Notes: generated by a model from the letters alone, not told the origin. Positions 12,818 through 24,142 are shown, counted from the stretch's first letter. The stretch: 64,000 nucleotides of DNA from Pleodorina starrii (GCA_030267565.1 BRXU01000003.1:8295001-8359000); one strand, 5' to 3'. Made by a program: numbers and translations.

Positions 12818-15800
12818 ATGCAAATGCTTGGATTGCTCGTGCTAACCGTGTTCATCTTGGGCGCCTATGGCCGCACCGTGACCGAAGCGGGGACAATGGA
12901 TGGGCTTAAGGTTCGGCGAAAGGCCGGCCTGCTCAAGGATCCAGAGTCCCAAGGGCTGAGGTCGGCGGATAAAAATGCGGTTTCAGATCTGGTTAGCCTT
13001 TTGAAAGAGCCGAACGAACAGGGACGCGAATTTCTCCTGGTCAATGTCGACAACGGACCACCGACCGCTGCAACGTTGATGCATACTCAGCTAAGTGTTG
13101 AAATAAACCGACTCTACGTCCCCGGAGCTACACCAATGCGTGTCGACGCAGCAGACACCTTGGAAGCCACTCATGCCTGTAAGCAGGCAACCATAACCCA
13201 GCTAAATGAGCCCCACAATGCGCAAATCTCCCTATCGATTACCAACTACCACAGCGAAGCATACGTAGGCAGCGATATGGCTTGGCATAGTAATTCAACT
13301 CGGCGATGCGTAAGGCAAACCAGGCCCAGCCCACGAGTGACCCCGACAGCAACCACTGACTTGCGATATGACAGCAAGAATTGCCACCTTTCAGCCAGCA
13401 ACCATAAAGTAGGCGCCCAGGACACCAACCCAATTGACCCTGGAGGGCCTCTGCCTCGACAAGACACCCCAGACAATGACATAGGACAGCACGCATACGA
13501 TACCTCGAACACTTCCCTCGTATTGAAACGGCCTCCACCACCATCTAGCGGCGACACCACTCAGGGCGCGAAGGAACACTATGCTACGGACGCACTCACA
13601 GAGATGGTTATCAAGTCCAAAAACGTAATTACCAATGGCAAACTAGACCAAAGATACGAGAGCTGTAAGGAGCCAACCGGCAGCAAGCTGACGAAGGGCC
13701 ACATGCCGCCACATCGCCCGGAATGGAGCGCATTAATGCCAGGGAACGCACGATGCATATCCTACCTAAGTAGAATGGCATATAAATCAGCAAATAACAG
13801 CCATGAAAGCAGCAATACGTGGATGAGGACATTCGACACGCGTACGGGAGAAAGAGCCGGGCATATGGCAACCATAGAGATGCCGACGAGCCTGTCTTTA
13901 CATACCGGCTATCCCCCCCATCTTAGTTCGAATCAGCCATGCACCGCTCATATGCAGCCGCCACAGTTCATAAGCAGACCTCTGCTGTTCGCCACAAACG
14001 GCGTTGATCTCCACACGGCGCGAGCCGACTCTCTCCCACTGCACCACAAGGCACTCGAAGGCCCGCCCCCTAGAGACGGACTAGAAGGACACGACAACCT
14101 GGCAGGCGTGAGTATCAGCCTGAGGGCCAGCAATCAGGGCAGTCACAGTGCCACGACGACCGGCAGCACCCCTCGGGGGGCCGGCCCTGGGACATGGTGG
14201 GATCCCGCACAAACCGACCGAGGTGCGTGCGCCGCGAGCGACGCACAGATCTATGGTAACCGCGAGCCCACCTCACACAGCGTGAGAGGCCGGGAGCGAC
14301 GGAACCCGAACGCGGTAGTCAGGACCAGCCTCTGGCTGCTGCGCCAGGCAGGCATGACCCTGCTCCACTGGATTCAGTTTGTAACGATGGCATACGTACA
14401 GTTTCATATCCTGTTATATCGTTACATGGTACTGGCGCCCCTGGCCGTCGCCCTTGCCATGTATTGTGCACGCATTGCCGCTCTGAGCGCCATACACCTC
14501 GTACACATACTTAAGGCGGCGGTCCGACAAACCTTGCAACCCAACGGAACGCGGCGGGTACACACCGAATGGACTCGAGCCGCCCATACAATACTACTCA
14601 TGCCCCTCGCATTCACCCCAAGCGCCCTAAACCTCGCCCTACAACCCCTGAACGACGTCGTCCACTATCTGCTCTCTGCATTCCTCCTGATCTGGGCGGG
14701 ACGCCTGATCCTTGTAACACTAGTTCTACCCCGAGGTGCCGCCCTGCTCCGCACCGTACGACATGCCGTACACACCATACACGTCGGCACCCGCCAAGTA
14801 TGGAGCGCACCCGGACCCCTTGCACATCAGCTGGCATTCTTCGCCATTCTCACCCTGATCTGCTGGCAACAGATCACAGGGGACATCATTGCACTATACC
14901 TCGCAGCCGGCATCCTCACCATCTCACGAGATATGCAGGCCACACCACCATTAGCACGCCGCGTGCACGGCCACGTCTGTGCCTGTGTTCTCGCCGGTTT
15001 GCTCACACACGTCCCAAGCACGAGTCAAGGCGCGGTTGCGCCTCTCGCAACGGCGCTCGCTCTGCTGGTCTTGGACATCCCGAAAGCGACCCGCCTCAGC
15101 CGACCACAACATGAGCCCCAATACGGAGGGCCCGACGAGGGCACGACACGACACGCTGCAACACCTGCCCACACGACCGGCACAAACAACGCGCCGCGAC
15201 GCCCCGAGGACGTCCCCTGGCCGCCACCGGAACACCCGCCCGAACAGGCAACCCCCACCTACCACGAAAAGCAACGAGCGCAGATGTGCATGATTCACGC
15301 CATTAACAACCTGCTCGGGGGCCCGTACATCGACCCAACCCACGTACTAAGCTACTGTCGTACCATGACAACACACATGCAGCAGCAAGGCCTCCATGCG
15401 GCGGCCGCCATCTGGAAGCACGCACACAACCCCATCACGGGCCACTTCTCCACCATAGTGCTGAACCACTACCTACGCCACAACGTACGGATCCGCGACG
15501 CCAGCAGCAACACACCCCACGACACACACATCGCATCAGTGAGCACCGAGCTTCCGATCCGCAAAGGGGACCAGCTCGACACCCTCTGGGCACAACTCCC
15601 CCCCCACGCCCAAAGCTGGGGTTTCATAGTGCATCTCGAAGGCCATGCTGTCGCAGTCCGAAGGCAACACACGCATTGGTTCATTATTGACTCGCAATCG
15701 CCGCGCCCGACACAGCTGACAACCAATTGGCCCCTCGCCCACGGCACTATCTACTGCCTCCAACACCGGCACAACAGCACCCCATGTCAAACACATGTCG

Positions 15801-18800
15801 ACCTCCGGAATGTCACGCCACCTGAGCAATGGACCGCAACCCTGGCGATCAACACACAGAACGGACCCGCCGCCACCATCACGGACACGACGGAACCGCA
15901 CCAGACTAGCCACGACACACGCACACCACCGGAACCCACCCCCACCGAAGCGCTCCCCTCGCCCTCCCACGAGGGGAGAGCGACTGCAGAGCACGGGGCA
16001 CCCCGGTACACCGCCGCTAGCCCAAACCCCACCCCGATGGAGGTAGATGACGCGGGCTCCCCCGGAACCAAAGTACACATGCAACCGACGGACCCCGGAA
16101 GCCCCGAGGGCCCCCCGGCACATACCCCTGCCGACCCCAGCCCCATGGACACTGACGACGCAGAGCTGGATGCGGAAATCCCGCAGCCTCCGCCGGATGC
16201 CCACGACGCCGCGGGCGCCCCGCGGCCCGCGCAGCAAGACGTCCCTAGGCCCCGTAGAGCAACCGCGAATGCTCCTGAAGCGCGCCACGCCGACACGGGA
16301 CGGGCCACCAGGCGCGCCCCCACTCCAGAGGCCGCGGCACCTGCACGCACCAGCAGAAAGCGGACCAGAAGGCAAGTAGGGCCCGCGCCCGCAACCCACA
16401 CCATCACATATCACCTGCTCCGCATGCAAGGCCTCCCCATTCGGCAGGGCCATAACCGCACGGCCGCCGACGCACCGGACGGAGCCGAGACAACTGAGAC
16501 ATCGCAACACAACCCACCGAACCCGGCCCCCGACCCGGTACGGCTGGCGGCGCACGGCACGACGCGCCCCATTCCGGAACGGGATGCAGCACGTCCACGC
16601 CCACGCAAGCGCCCAGCGGAAAGCTCCCCCCCTCCGCAGTCCCGCCCTAAACCAAAAACAGGACCTCAGCAACAACACATGACGAAATACGCCCACCCCA
16701 AAAAGCCAAAGACGGACACCCCCGCCGCACCTGCCAAGGAGCCAGCGCAGACCGCCAGCGAGCCACCCCCCGCCGCACCCGGAGCACCGCCGATAGGCTA
16801 TCTCAAACTCGTTACGATGAACACGCGAGGCCTGCAAGGGCACCGCGAGGGTATTTTGCGCCTAGTCGACGACCACAAGCCAGATGTGCTGGTGCTCACC
16901 GAAACCAAGCTAAGCGCCCACCATCGGCGCGCTATTGCAAGCATGAAGCACAGCATGCAGCCCTATCAGACCTACCTGAGCAACCGCCCGCATGTCGCCG
17001 ACCGCGCCAATCGGGAAGCAGGCGTCCTGATCGGAGTGGCGGAGCACTTCAGTAGACAGGGCAGCGCCACCGCAGAACCTATACCCACTGAACTGGAAGG
17101 GTACATAGGGCATGTGCGTATAGCCCCCCCGGCCAGCTCCGCCCTCCACATCTTAGGGGTGTACTGCCCATCCGACTCCACCGCACGGCAGAGAATATAC
17201 GAATATGGGCGAGCGGCCTCGGCGCACGCCAAAGCGAAGGGTGAACACCTGGTCATGGCGGGCGACTGGAACGCCGTGCTCAAAGCGAGTGACCGGTCGA
17301 CAGGCATCTGCAACTCGGACGACAGGGCACACAGATGCTTCTCGACGGACAACAACCTACAACCAGTAGACACCAGGCGACGAGAATACACCTACACGCA
17401 GACGCAACTCGGACTCGACACCCACCTGAGCCGCATCGACGACGTCCTCCTTGCTCCCCAAACCACCGCCGCTGTGGCCAAGGAGGGCAATGCATACGAA
17501 CAAGTGTACGATTGTGGAGGCAACTTCGACCACCGACCGCTGTGTACCCTCCTTCCCCTAGCGGGACTCCGCCTCTTCCCTGCCCCCGCTGCCCAGCCCC
17601 CCACAGACCTGAACCCCAGCTCATGGAGCCGCATCCAGCTGCCCATCCTCAAAGAAAGCAAAGGCAAAGCACGCATGGAAATGGAGGCGACACTCACGGG
17701 CGCAATTACCCACCTGCTGGACGCTCTCCGCCCCGCGCACGAGACCATAACAGCCGCCTCCACCCAAATGGAGCGCGCCGCGGGCAAGGACCAGGCGCGG
17801 ATGATCCTTGGCCACCTGCGCAATCACGAGGCCGTGCAAGCCACGAATGTCACTTCCCTAAGCCAAGAGCTTGGGACGCTCATGCTGCAATGCCTCGGCA
17901 TCCTCGAAAGTCACTGCCAACAAAAACCCCCCCGCTCAGGGAGACTGCACGCGCGCCGGGGCATTGGCAGGCGCCTCACCCGTTTACATGATGAACACAA
18001 AGCACTGAAACGCGACCTCACGCAAGCACTGCACCCGCCGGGGGCCCCCCCCAACCCGACGAAAGCGACCCAACAACCCCCATCACGGCACCCCCAGGAG
18101 GCAACGCCGGTCCCGAAAGCCACAGATCAGACCCCCGACCCACCTGAAACTGGTACCACCCGCCAAACACAAGGCCAGGGGGACCCATGGGACAACCTTG
18201 AAACCCGCGACCTGCGCACCGCGATCCGGAGCAAGGGGGACGAAATCAGGAAGGTGGTTAATGAGACGCGCAAACTGCACATGCGCAGAGCAAGCAGGCG
18301 GCTCCAACGCCTTCTCACAAAGAAGCCAAAGCAGGCGCACAGGCAAATCCTGGAGCCTGACGATCAACCGCGAGGTATCGCGGCTATACGCCACCCCGAG
18401 GACGGGCACCTGTGCACGGATTCCGAAGGCATTCTCGACGCGCTACACACACACTTCGCCCTCCTAGCCAAGCCAGTCTCCGGTCCCCGCACAGGCAAAT
18501 ACCTCCCAGGCGAGGCCCCACGCAATTACCCCTGGGAAGCGGCTGGGGCCCCTGACCCACTCAGACAAGGCCTTGCACGCTGGGACGGCGCACCCCCGTC
18601 CCTCCTCCCCGGAATCCTCGACCCATGCAACTTTCGCACCTGCCTAGGCCACCTCGCCCGCAACAAAGCCCCCGGGCCGGACGGCCTGCCCAATGAACTC
18701 CTCCAAACCCTTCCAGACGACCTCCAGACCGCAATACACCACCTGATCACCGTAATGTGGGTCAAAGCCGAAATCCCCCCCCACTGGACACAATCCGACA

Positions 18801-21800
18801 CGGTCCTCATCCCCAAGAAAGGAGACCCACTTCTTATTAAGAACAAACGCCCGATCGCCCTGGCCAACACCCTCTACAAGCTGTACACCAGCCACATCAC
18901 GCTAAACATCGTAACTTACAGCGAGCAAGCACACATCTTTACCGAGGCCCAGGAAGGGTACCTCCGGCAGCGCAACACAGAACGGCAAATCCAGAACGTG
19001 CTGCACGCTATCGAGGACGCGGGCCTTACCGGGCGCGACCTGTTCCTCCTTTATATTGATTTCACATCCGCGTTCAACACCATCGATCATGATAAACTGC
19101 TTATGATCATGTACGACCTGGGCTACCCAGATGACCTCATCGAGGTGGTTGCGAACCTGTACTCGCACGCCGCGACACGCATACGAACCGAGCACGGATG
19201 CACTGCGAACATTGCGATTGAGCGCGGAACGATCCAGGGAGACACGCTGTCACCCGTCCTGTTCATTATCTACATGGAACCCCTCCTACGATGGCTGCAC
19301 AGCGGCGGCAGGGGGTACCGATATGGCTGCCTCCGGACGGAAGAAAACGATCACCATCACTTCAGCTCGGGGGCATTCGCTGACGACCTAGTTATCCTTA
19401 CGAACGCGGTATCGGATCTGCGGCTCCAATGCTCAAAAATTGAACGGTATGCGAGGTGGGGGGCCCTCAAGGTCAACGTGAGCAAGTGCCAGATACAAGG
19501 CATTCTCCATGGCCGCGCGCGCTCGGACAAGGATCTGAGCAGAGGCCCCGGCACACAAAAATACCAGACCGCCCTGGAACGCCTTCTGAAAAACCAAATT
19601 CGAATAGACGACACGCCTATCCCGTACGCACCCCCCACGCAGCCGTACAAGTATCTGGGAGTACATATTACCCCCACGCTAGACTGGGCAGAACAAGTGG
19701 CCTATGTGCGCGCCGAAGTCGACAGACGAGGACGGGGCATTCAGAGCTCCCTCGCGACCCCCGACCAACGCATCAACATGATCAGAACCCTCATACACCC
19801 CTTCGTGGCGTACAGCCTGCCCACCATGGCGTACACCCCACAAGACATTGCCAGTTTCGATGCGCAAATCGCGGGCATAGCCAAACGCAGCTACGGACTC
19901 AAGATGGGCTTCCCCACCCGCGCCATTCTCAACCCGACCGCGCGGCTCGGCCTGGGGGTTGGCACCGTACGCACCTTATACGCCGTCCGGGCGGCAAAGA
20001 CCCTCGTCCTCTCCCTCAATGATGACGGCCGTCTCGGAGCGGTGACCAGAGCTCTCCTCCACCTGCAAAGTCGATACATGGGCACCGTACCGGCACATGA
20101 ACTCAAACGGGAATGCAAATTCTACACCACACTGAAACAGCTCGCTCTCGTGAGGGAGGCGGGGATTGAACTCACGGACAAAGGGACAGCATACGAGACG
20201 ACAATGAGCAGCCTCGCCCACCTGATCGGATCTCTCAACCCAGCGGCCGAACCCAAGGCGCTTGCGCTCCTCTTCCGATGCGTACAACCTCTGCTTGAGC
20301 TGGGTCTCGACCTCAGGGCCCTGAGGGATCAGAACACGGGCACGCACATCATCACCACCGATCAGCTGCAACTAATCGGAGGCCGGAACGTGGGATCGCG
20401 CCATAGGATAGCCCTGAACCAGCTCAGTCTCGCCATGAATGCTGACCCCAGCGTGCGGGCTCGGGCACCCAGATACCGCGGATCCACATCTCTACCCCCC
20501 GAGCTGCGGCTCATTCCAGACAACCCCGGCCTGACCGGCCTAACCGACGAAGCGGCTGGACCCAAACCCATACCGTACGGACGCATAACAAAGTACCTCG
20601 CCCCGAAGCCCCGTGACCCGGCCGAAGCCATGCAAACCGCACACGCCGACACAGCCCCCACACCCCCAGGCGTGATAACCGCCAACGAGGCGACCCAACC
20701 GACGCCGCCCGGGGGAGCGACGGCAGATCCCACCACACGACGCTCGAAGCATAGATGTCACGCCCGGCAACACCAGCCACGGCGGCTAACCGACCGTGAC
20801 CGCCTCAAAGCATACCTTTTGCGTCAAAACCTCAAGCCGGTAACGGGCATCGTGGACACCGACGCCATCGGCTGGAACCCCCGACACACCCCACTCACCA
20901 TCCAACATTGCGAAGTGCTCCTACGCCACCCGCACCACAAGGGCCTGTTAACCAGGGTCGGCTCCGCCGAACGGCTCCTCCAGATGCTGCTGGGCGAGGA
21001 ACCATGGCCTGCGGAGGTCCCGGCGCGGTATGGAATCAGTATCACGCAATTCCTCTTCGGAGACCAGGAAAGGGTGGCGTGCATCAACGCAGAAATACGT
21101 AAACGGGTCGCCGTCGACAAACCGACCCCAAAGAAGCAGCGCACAATCCACCCACCGAGCCAAGGCACCCACCGCACCTACTACCTGGTCGACTGGGAAC
21201 GCACGGCAGTAACCAAAGGAGCCCTCACCCTCTACGCTGCCAACGGATACCACCCCCAGGCGGTACACCCCCATGCGCCTCCCAACGGCACACCACCGCA
21301 GGTGGGCCTAGTCGAAGTGGACTGGGCGCCCACTGAAGACGAGGGCACGCGTCTGGCCCAACAAGATAACTGGATCGAACTGCTCAATGCATTCCGGGAT
21401 CGACGCGCTCAGGAAGCCGGACATGACCCGGGGCGCGCGGCGGAGACACGCGACAAGCACCTGACGGATAGGCAACAACAAGGTCGATGGGAAACCGAAT
21501 GCCTAAACACGACCCGAGGGCAGCGCCTCCTCAGACAGTTTGTCGAAATCAACATCCAACCGGGCAACCCGGACAAGGACATCTACCCAACAGGGCGTTA
21601 CACTATCCAGATCGGCAAACACAACGGCCCCCTCTGCGGAACACCCTGGGAGGGTGACGGGGACATACCTGAAGGACTGCAGACCATCGGACTGGCCCTC
21701 GTCTACGGCCCCCAAGGCAACTGTGTAGGCCAAATCTCCGTCTGTCGTCTCCGCAGCCTGTGGTACAGGTACCAAGACGCGCAGCAGAACCGCCCGGAAG

Positions 21801-24142
21801 ACCATGCCCGACTCGCCGCCAGGGGCGGCTTTGCGGAAGACGTCGCACGCCTCCTCCTGCGGTACCGGAACGGCGGGGGCACCAAACTGCAACCCGTCAA
21901 AGCGGCAAACGAGCGCCGGCTGCCCGAAGCACTTATGAAGCGCCTCACGACCGCGCTCGGCGCCACAACCGAACGCTTTGCATCCCCCCTCAATGTAGCC
22001 GACTGCGTAGATACATACTATTCACGCTTTTCAGAGGACCAGCTCTTTGGGGCGAACCACGATGCATATACGCAGCCATTCACAGGCCTCTCCATCGCCC
22101 ACCCCGAGCCTACGCCGGAGGAGGGGCATCACGCCCTAAGATGGGCCTTGGGATGGGCCGAGACAGTACGGTCTGAGAGCACACCCACCGCCACCCTCCT
22201 CCTGCTGCCCACGGCTCGAACGGCGCCATATACCCGTTACCTCACCCACCCGCTGGTCACTATGATCGGCAGAATCGACGCGTTCACGGGCACAGCCAGC
22301 CTGTACAGTGAAACCCTTGAAGATACCCCCCAACCCTACCCGATGGGCCTCACTCTTCTCTTAGTCAGCAACGCAACTGGTCGAACCCACGCCGAACGCC
22401 TCCGTCGGACTCTTGGCATGCCGGCTGCAACCGCCGCCCCCATGGAGCCCTCCCACCCCTGGAACCCGCCCCAGTGGGTGCGGACACGGGTGCGCAGTAT
22501 GAGCGACCGGCCACCCGCCGCGGCGGTACTCTCCCGTCCGTGCGACAACCTCACCTCTGCTGAGCGACAGGCCGTCTTCCGGACATTCCACGCCAAGCAG
22601 TCGCTGCGATACGACTCCCAGAACGCAATCTACACGGACGGATCTGTTCAAAAGGTAAAGGATGGCGACGAGGAACGACAAATACTGGGAGCCGCGGCCG
22701 TCGACGCACTCACCAATAAGACGCTCCACATCGATGTAAATGCTGGACATCATGGCTGCCAAACCATCACGAGGTGTGAACTAAGTGCCATCCACCAAGC
22801 ACTCTACATGCGCAGAGGCACGCCTGAGGACAACACCCACTTATCCATCTGGACGGACTCAGCCGCAGCCCTTTACCTAATAAAAAAGATGATCAATAAC
22901 CCACAGAAACTCCGGCTCAGCAAACATAAGGCCCTGCTTGAGCAGATAGTCACTACTCTTAAAAAGAGAGTAGCATGCAATTTAACAACTTCCCTACTTA
23001 AAGTAAAAGCCCACACTGGCGTGAAATACAACGAAGAAGCAGATAAAGCAGCCGTACGGGCCGCGCGAGGCCTTGCAAAGCTCGACCCCGACGCACTGAG
23101 CACAACCGAAACATCTGACAATAACCCACGTAACCAATACTGGTGGCTACGGAAGATACATGGGCCTGAGAAGAATGCTGGGCACTTTGCCAACGACCTC
23201 AACCGGGGCATCGAAGCCCTAGTGCGTCCGGAAACGCACTCGGGCTACACAAATGAGACAGATTACATGAAGTTTGTTGCCAATACCATACCCGACCTGG
23301 ACATCAACGCCAGCGCACGCACCCTACAGCGCAAGATAGGCCGACACAAGCACGCCAAACGGTGCTTCGACTGCCTGTACGGCCAACTATGGAACGCCAA
23401 GCTCGCGAACCGCTTCAGGAAATCATTGGCCCCGGGAGGCCCAGTTGCGTCAGGAAGCTGCCCCCTGTGCCACAACCCCGACTCCGGGGGGCATATCCTG
23501 GGTGGCTGCCGCCACCCACGGATGCGCGCCCTATACATTCTTCGGCACAATCAGGCGGTTCAAACCATCACCAGTACGCTCGCTCGGGGAATCAACGGGG
23601 GCTGCTACACGGTCATGGACGCCTGCCCCGCAGACGACCGGCCGGACTATGTAGCAGGCACAAGACTACCGCACTGGCTGCTCCCAAACACCCCGGAGGA
23701 AGAACGGCTCAAAATGCGCCCCGATCTACTCCTCATCCCTAGCATCCCTCTCAATGAGGCACAAGAGGCCGAATACATGGGACCTCCGGACCCCAGTCAG
23801 CACACCGTGCACATCATAGAAATAGGATACACAGCAGATACCAACCACAATCAGAAACAACACGACAAAGCCCACCAACACACCGAGCTAGCCAAGCTCC
23901 TCACGAAGGAGGGATGGAAAGTCTGCTACACAGCACAGGAGGCCATCAGCCTAGGCTTCGCCGGTACCATCCGAAAAGACTTACGCCCCCTTCTCCGCAC
24001 CCTAGGGGCGGGCAGCGAAGCGGCCAAAACATGCTGCAACGAACTCCACGATCACGCTGTCCGGGCGCTCAACAAGATTGTGATCACCCGGCGGCAAATG
24101 GAACGCGCCCCGCACGAGACGCCACAGCAGACGGGCACATAA
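12818..24142 (+). CDS. Dualen-type LINE polyprotein: membrane region, Josephin-like protease, APE, RT, RNase H, RLE
   Basis: The 3,774-aa polyprotein should nick target DNA and copy its own RNA by target-primed reverse transcription. Domains in order: hydrophobic N-terminus MQMLGLLVLTVFILGAYG (1-18); five to eight hydrophobic segments at about 513-765; Josephin-like protease with YHEKQ, Cys824, NNLL, His943 and WFIIDSQ (Asp958), as in ataxin-3; Pro-rich linker; APE at about 1330-1575 with N1335, E1362, D1483/N1485, D1541 and D1571/H1572; RT with APGPDG near 1951, IDF Asp2081 and FADD 2187-2190; RNase H with D3274, E3321, D3347, H3399 and D3409; CX2CX7HX4C finger (C3548, C3551, H3559, C3564); restriction-like endonuclease with RPD 3634-3636 and E3668. 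The ATG at 12818 is the first in a frame with no stop for 11.3 kb. Domains after 800 are known for Dualen. The membrane region is seen here, and its role is unknown. Confidence 0.93.
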   Translation: MQMLGLLVLTVFILGAYGRTVTEAGTMDGLKVRRKAGLLKDPESQGLRSADKNAVSDLVSLLKEPNEQGREFLLVNVDNGPPTAATLMHTQLSVEINRLYVPGATPMRVDAADTLEATHACKQATITQLNEPHNAQISLSITNYHSEAYVGSDMAWHSNSTRRCVRQTRPSPRVTPTATTDLRYDSKNCHLSASNHKVGAQDTNPIDPGGPLPRQDTPDNDIGQHAYDTSNTSLVLKRPPPPSSGDTTQGAKEHYATDALTEMVIKSKNVITNGKLDQRYESCKEPTGSKLTKGHMPPHRPEWSALMPGNARCISYLSRMAYKSANNSHESSNTWMRTFDTRTGERAGHMATIEMPTSLSLHTGYPPHLSSNQPCTAHMQPPQFISRPLLFATNGVDLHTARADSLPLHHKALEGPPPRDGLEGHDNLAGVSISLRASNQGSHSATTTGSTPRGAGPGTWWDPAQTDRGACAASDAQIYGNREPTSHSVRGRERRNPNAVVRTSLWLLRQAGMTLLHWIQFVTMAYVQFHILLYRYMVLAPLAVALAMYCARIAALSAIHLVHILKAAVRQTLQPNGTRRVHTEWTRAAHTILLMPLAFTPSALNLALQPLNDVVHYLLSAFLLIWAGRLILVTLVLPRGAALLRTVRHAVHTIHVGTRQVWSAPGPLAHQLAFFAILTLICWQQITGDIIALYLAAGILTISRDMQATPPLARRVHGHVCACVLAGLLTHVPSTSQGAVAPLATALALLVLDIPKATRLSRPQHEPQYGGPDEGTTRHAATPAHTTGTNNAPRRPEDVPWPPPEHPPEQATPTYHEKQRAQMCMIHAINNLLGGPYIDPTHVLSYCRTMTTHMQQQGLHAAAAIWKHAHNPITGHFSTIVLNHYLRHNVRIRDASSNTPHDTHIASVSTELPIRKGDQLDTLWAQLPPHAQSWGFIVHLEGHAVAVRRQHTHWFIIDSQSPRPTQLTTNWPLAHGTIYCLQHRHNSTPCQTHVDLRNVTPPEQWTATLAINTQNGPAATITDTTEPHQTSHDTRTPPEPTPTEALPSPSHEGRATAEHGAPRYTAASPNPTPMEVDDAGSPGTKVHMQPTDPGSPEGPPAHTPADPSPMDTDDAELDAEIPQPPPDAHDAAGAPRPAQQDVPRPRRATANAPEARHADTGRATRRAPTPEAAAPARTSRKRTRRQVGPAPATHTITYHLLRMQGLPIRQGHNRTAADAPDGAETTETSQHNPPNPAPDPVRLAAHGTTRPIPERDAARPRPRKRPAESSPPPQSRPKPKTGPQQQHMTKYAHPKKPKTDTPAAPAKEPAQTASEPPPAAPGAPPIGYLKLVTMNTRGLQGHREGILRLVDDHKPDVLVLTETKLSAHHRRAIASMKHSMQPYQTYLSNRPHVADRANREAGVLIGVAEHFSRQGSATAEPIPTELEGYIGHVRIAPPASSALHILGVYCPSDSTARQRIYEYGRAASAHAKAKGEHLVMAGDWNAVLKASDRSTGICNSDDRAHRCFSTDNNLQPVDTRRREYTYTQTQLGLDTHLSRIDDVLLAPQTTAAVAKEGNAYEQVYDCGGNFDHRPLCTLLPLAGLRLFPAPAAQPPTDLNPSSWSRIQLPILKESKGKARMEMEATLTGAITHLLDALRPAHETITAASTQMERAAGKDQARMILGHLRNHEAVQATNVTSLSQELGTLMLQCLGILESHCQQKPPRSGRLHARRGIGRRLTRLHDEHKALKRDLTQALHPPGAPPNPTKATQQPPSRHPQEATPVPKATDQTPDPPETGTTRQTQGQGDPWDNLETRDLRTAIRSKGDEIRKVVNETRKLHMRRASRRLQRLLTKKPKQAHRQILEPDDQPRGIAAIRHPEDGHLCTDSEGILDALHTHFALLAKPVSGPRTGKYLPGEAPRNYPWEAAGAPDPLRQGLARWDGAPPSLLPGILDPCNFRTCLGHLARNKAPGPDGLPNELLQTLPDDLQTAIHHLITVMWVKAEIPPHWTQSDTVLIPKKGDPLLIKNKRPIALANTLYKLYTSHITLNIVTYSEQAHIFTEAQEGYLRQRNTERQIQNVLHAIEDAGLTGRDLFLLYIDFTSAFNTIDHDKLLMIMYDLGYPDDLIEVVANLYSHAATRIRTEHGCTANIAIERGTIQGDTLSPVLFIIYMEPLLRWLHSGGRGYRYGCLRTEENDHHHFSSGAFADDLVILTNAVSDLRLQCSKIERYARWGALKVNVSKCQIQGILHGRARSDKDLSRGPGTQKYQTALERLLKNQIRIDDTPIPYAPPTQPYKYLGVHITPTLDWAEQVAYVRAEVDRRGRGIQSSLATPDQRINMIRTLIHPFVAYSLPTMAYTPQDIASFDAQIAGIAKRSYGLKMGFPTRAILNPTARLGLGVGTVRTLYAVRAAKTLVLSLNDDGRLGAVTRALLHLQSRYMGTVPAHELKRECKFYTTLKQLALVREAGIELTDKGTAYETTMSSLAHLIGSLNPAAEPKALALLFRCVQPLLELGLDLRALRDQNTGTHIITTDQLQLIGGRNVGSRHRIALNQLSLAMNADPSVRARAPRYRGSTSLPPELRLIPDNPGLTGLTDEAAGPKPIPYGRITKYLAPKPRDPAEAMQTAHADTAPTPPGVITANEATQPTPPGGATADPTTRRSKHRCHARQHQPRRLTDRDRLKAYLLRQNLKPVTGIVDTDAIGWNPRHTPLTIQHCEVLLRHPHHKGLLTRVGSAERLLQMLLGEEPWPAEVPARYGISITQFLFGDQERVACINAEIRKRVAVDKPTPKKQRTIHPPSQGTHRTYYLVDWERTAVTKGALTLYAANGYHPQAVHPHAPPNGTPPQVGLVEVDWAPTEDEGTRLAQQDNWIELLNAFRDRRAQEAGHDPGRAAETRDKHLTDRQQQGRWETECLNTTRGQRLLRQFVEINIQPGNPDKDIYPTGRYTIQIGKHNGPLCGTPWEGDGDIPEGLQTIGLALVYGPQGNCVGQISVCRLRSLWYRYQDAQQNRPEDHARLAARGGFAEDVARLLLRYRNGGGTKLQPVKAANERRLPEALMKRLTTALGATTERFASPLNVADCVDTYYSRFSEDQLFGANHDAYTQPFTGLSIAHPEPTPEEGHHALRWALGWAETVRSESTPTATLLLLPTARTAPYTRYLTHPLVTMIGRIDAFTGTASLYSETLEDTPQPYPMGLTLLLVSNATGRTHAERLRRTLGMPAATAAPMEPSHPWNPPQWVRTRVRSMSDRPPAAAVLSRPCDNLTSAERQAVFRTFHAKQSLRYDSQNAIYTDGSVQKVKDGDEERQILGAAAVDALTNKTLHIDVNAGHHGCQTITRCELSAIHQALYMRRGTPEDNTHLSIWTDSAAALYLIKKMINNPQKLRLSKHKALLEQIVTTLKKRVACNLTTSLLKVKAHTGVKYNEEADKAAVRAARGLAKLDPDALSTTETSDNNPRNQYWWLRKIHGPEKNAGHFANDLNRGIEALVRPETHSGYTNETDYMKFVANTIPDLDINASARTLQRKIGRHKHAKRCFDCLYGQLWNAKLANRFRKSLAPGGPVASGSCPLCHNPDSGGHILGGCRHPRMRALYILRHNQAVQTITSTLARGINGGCYTVMDACPADDRPDYVAGTRLPHWLLPNTPEEERLKMRPDLLLIPSIPLNEAQEAEYMGPPDPSQHTVHIIEIGYTADTNHNQKQHDKAHQHTELAKLLTKEGWKVCYTAQEAISLGFAGTIRKDLRPLLRTLGAGSEAAKTCCNELHDHAVRALNKIVITRRQMERAPHETPQQTGT

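Noticed and set aside
15536..16843. A 435-codon antisense ORF and other long reverse ORFs under the LINE.
   Set aside because: They are shadows of the GC-rich, Pro/Ala-rich sense frame, with no recognisable domain.
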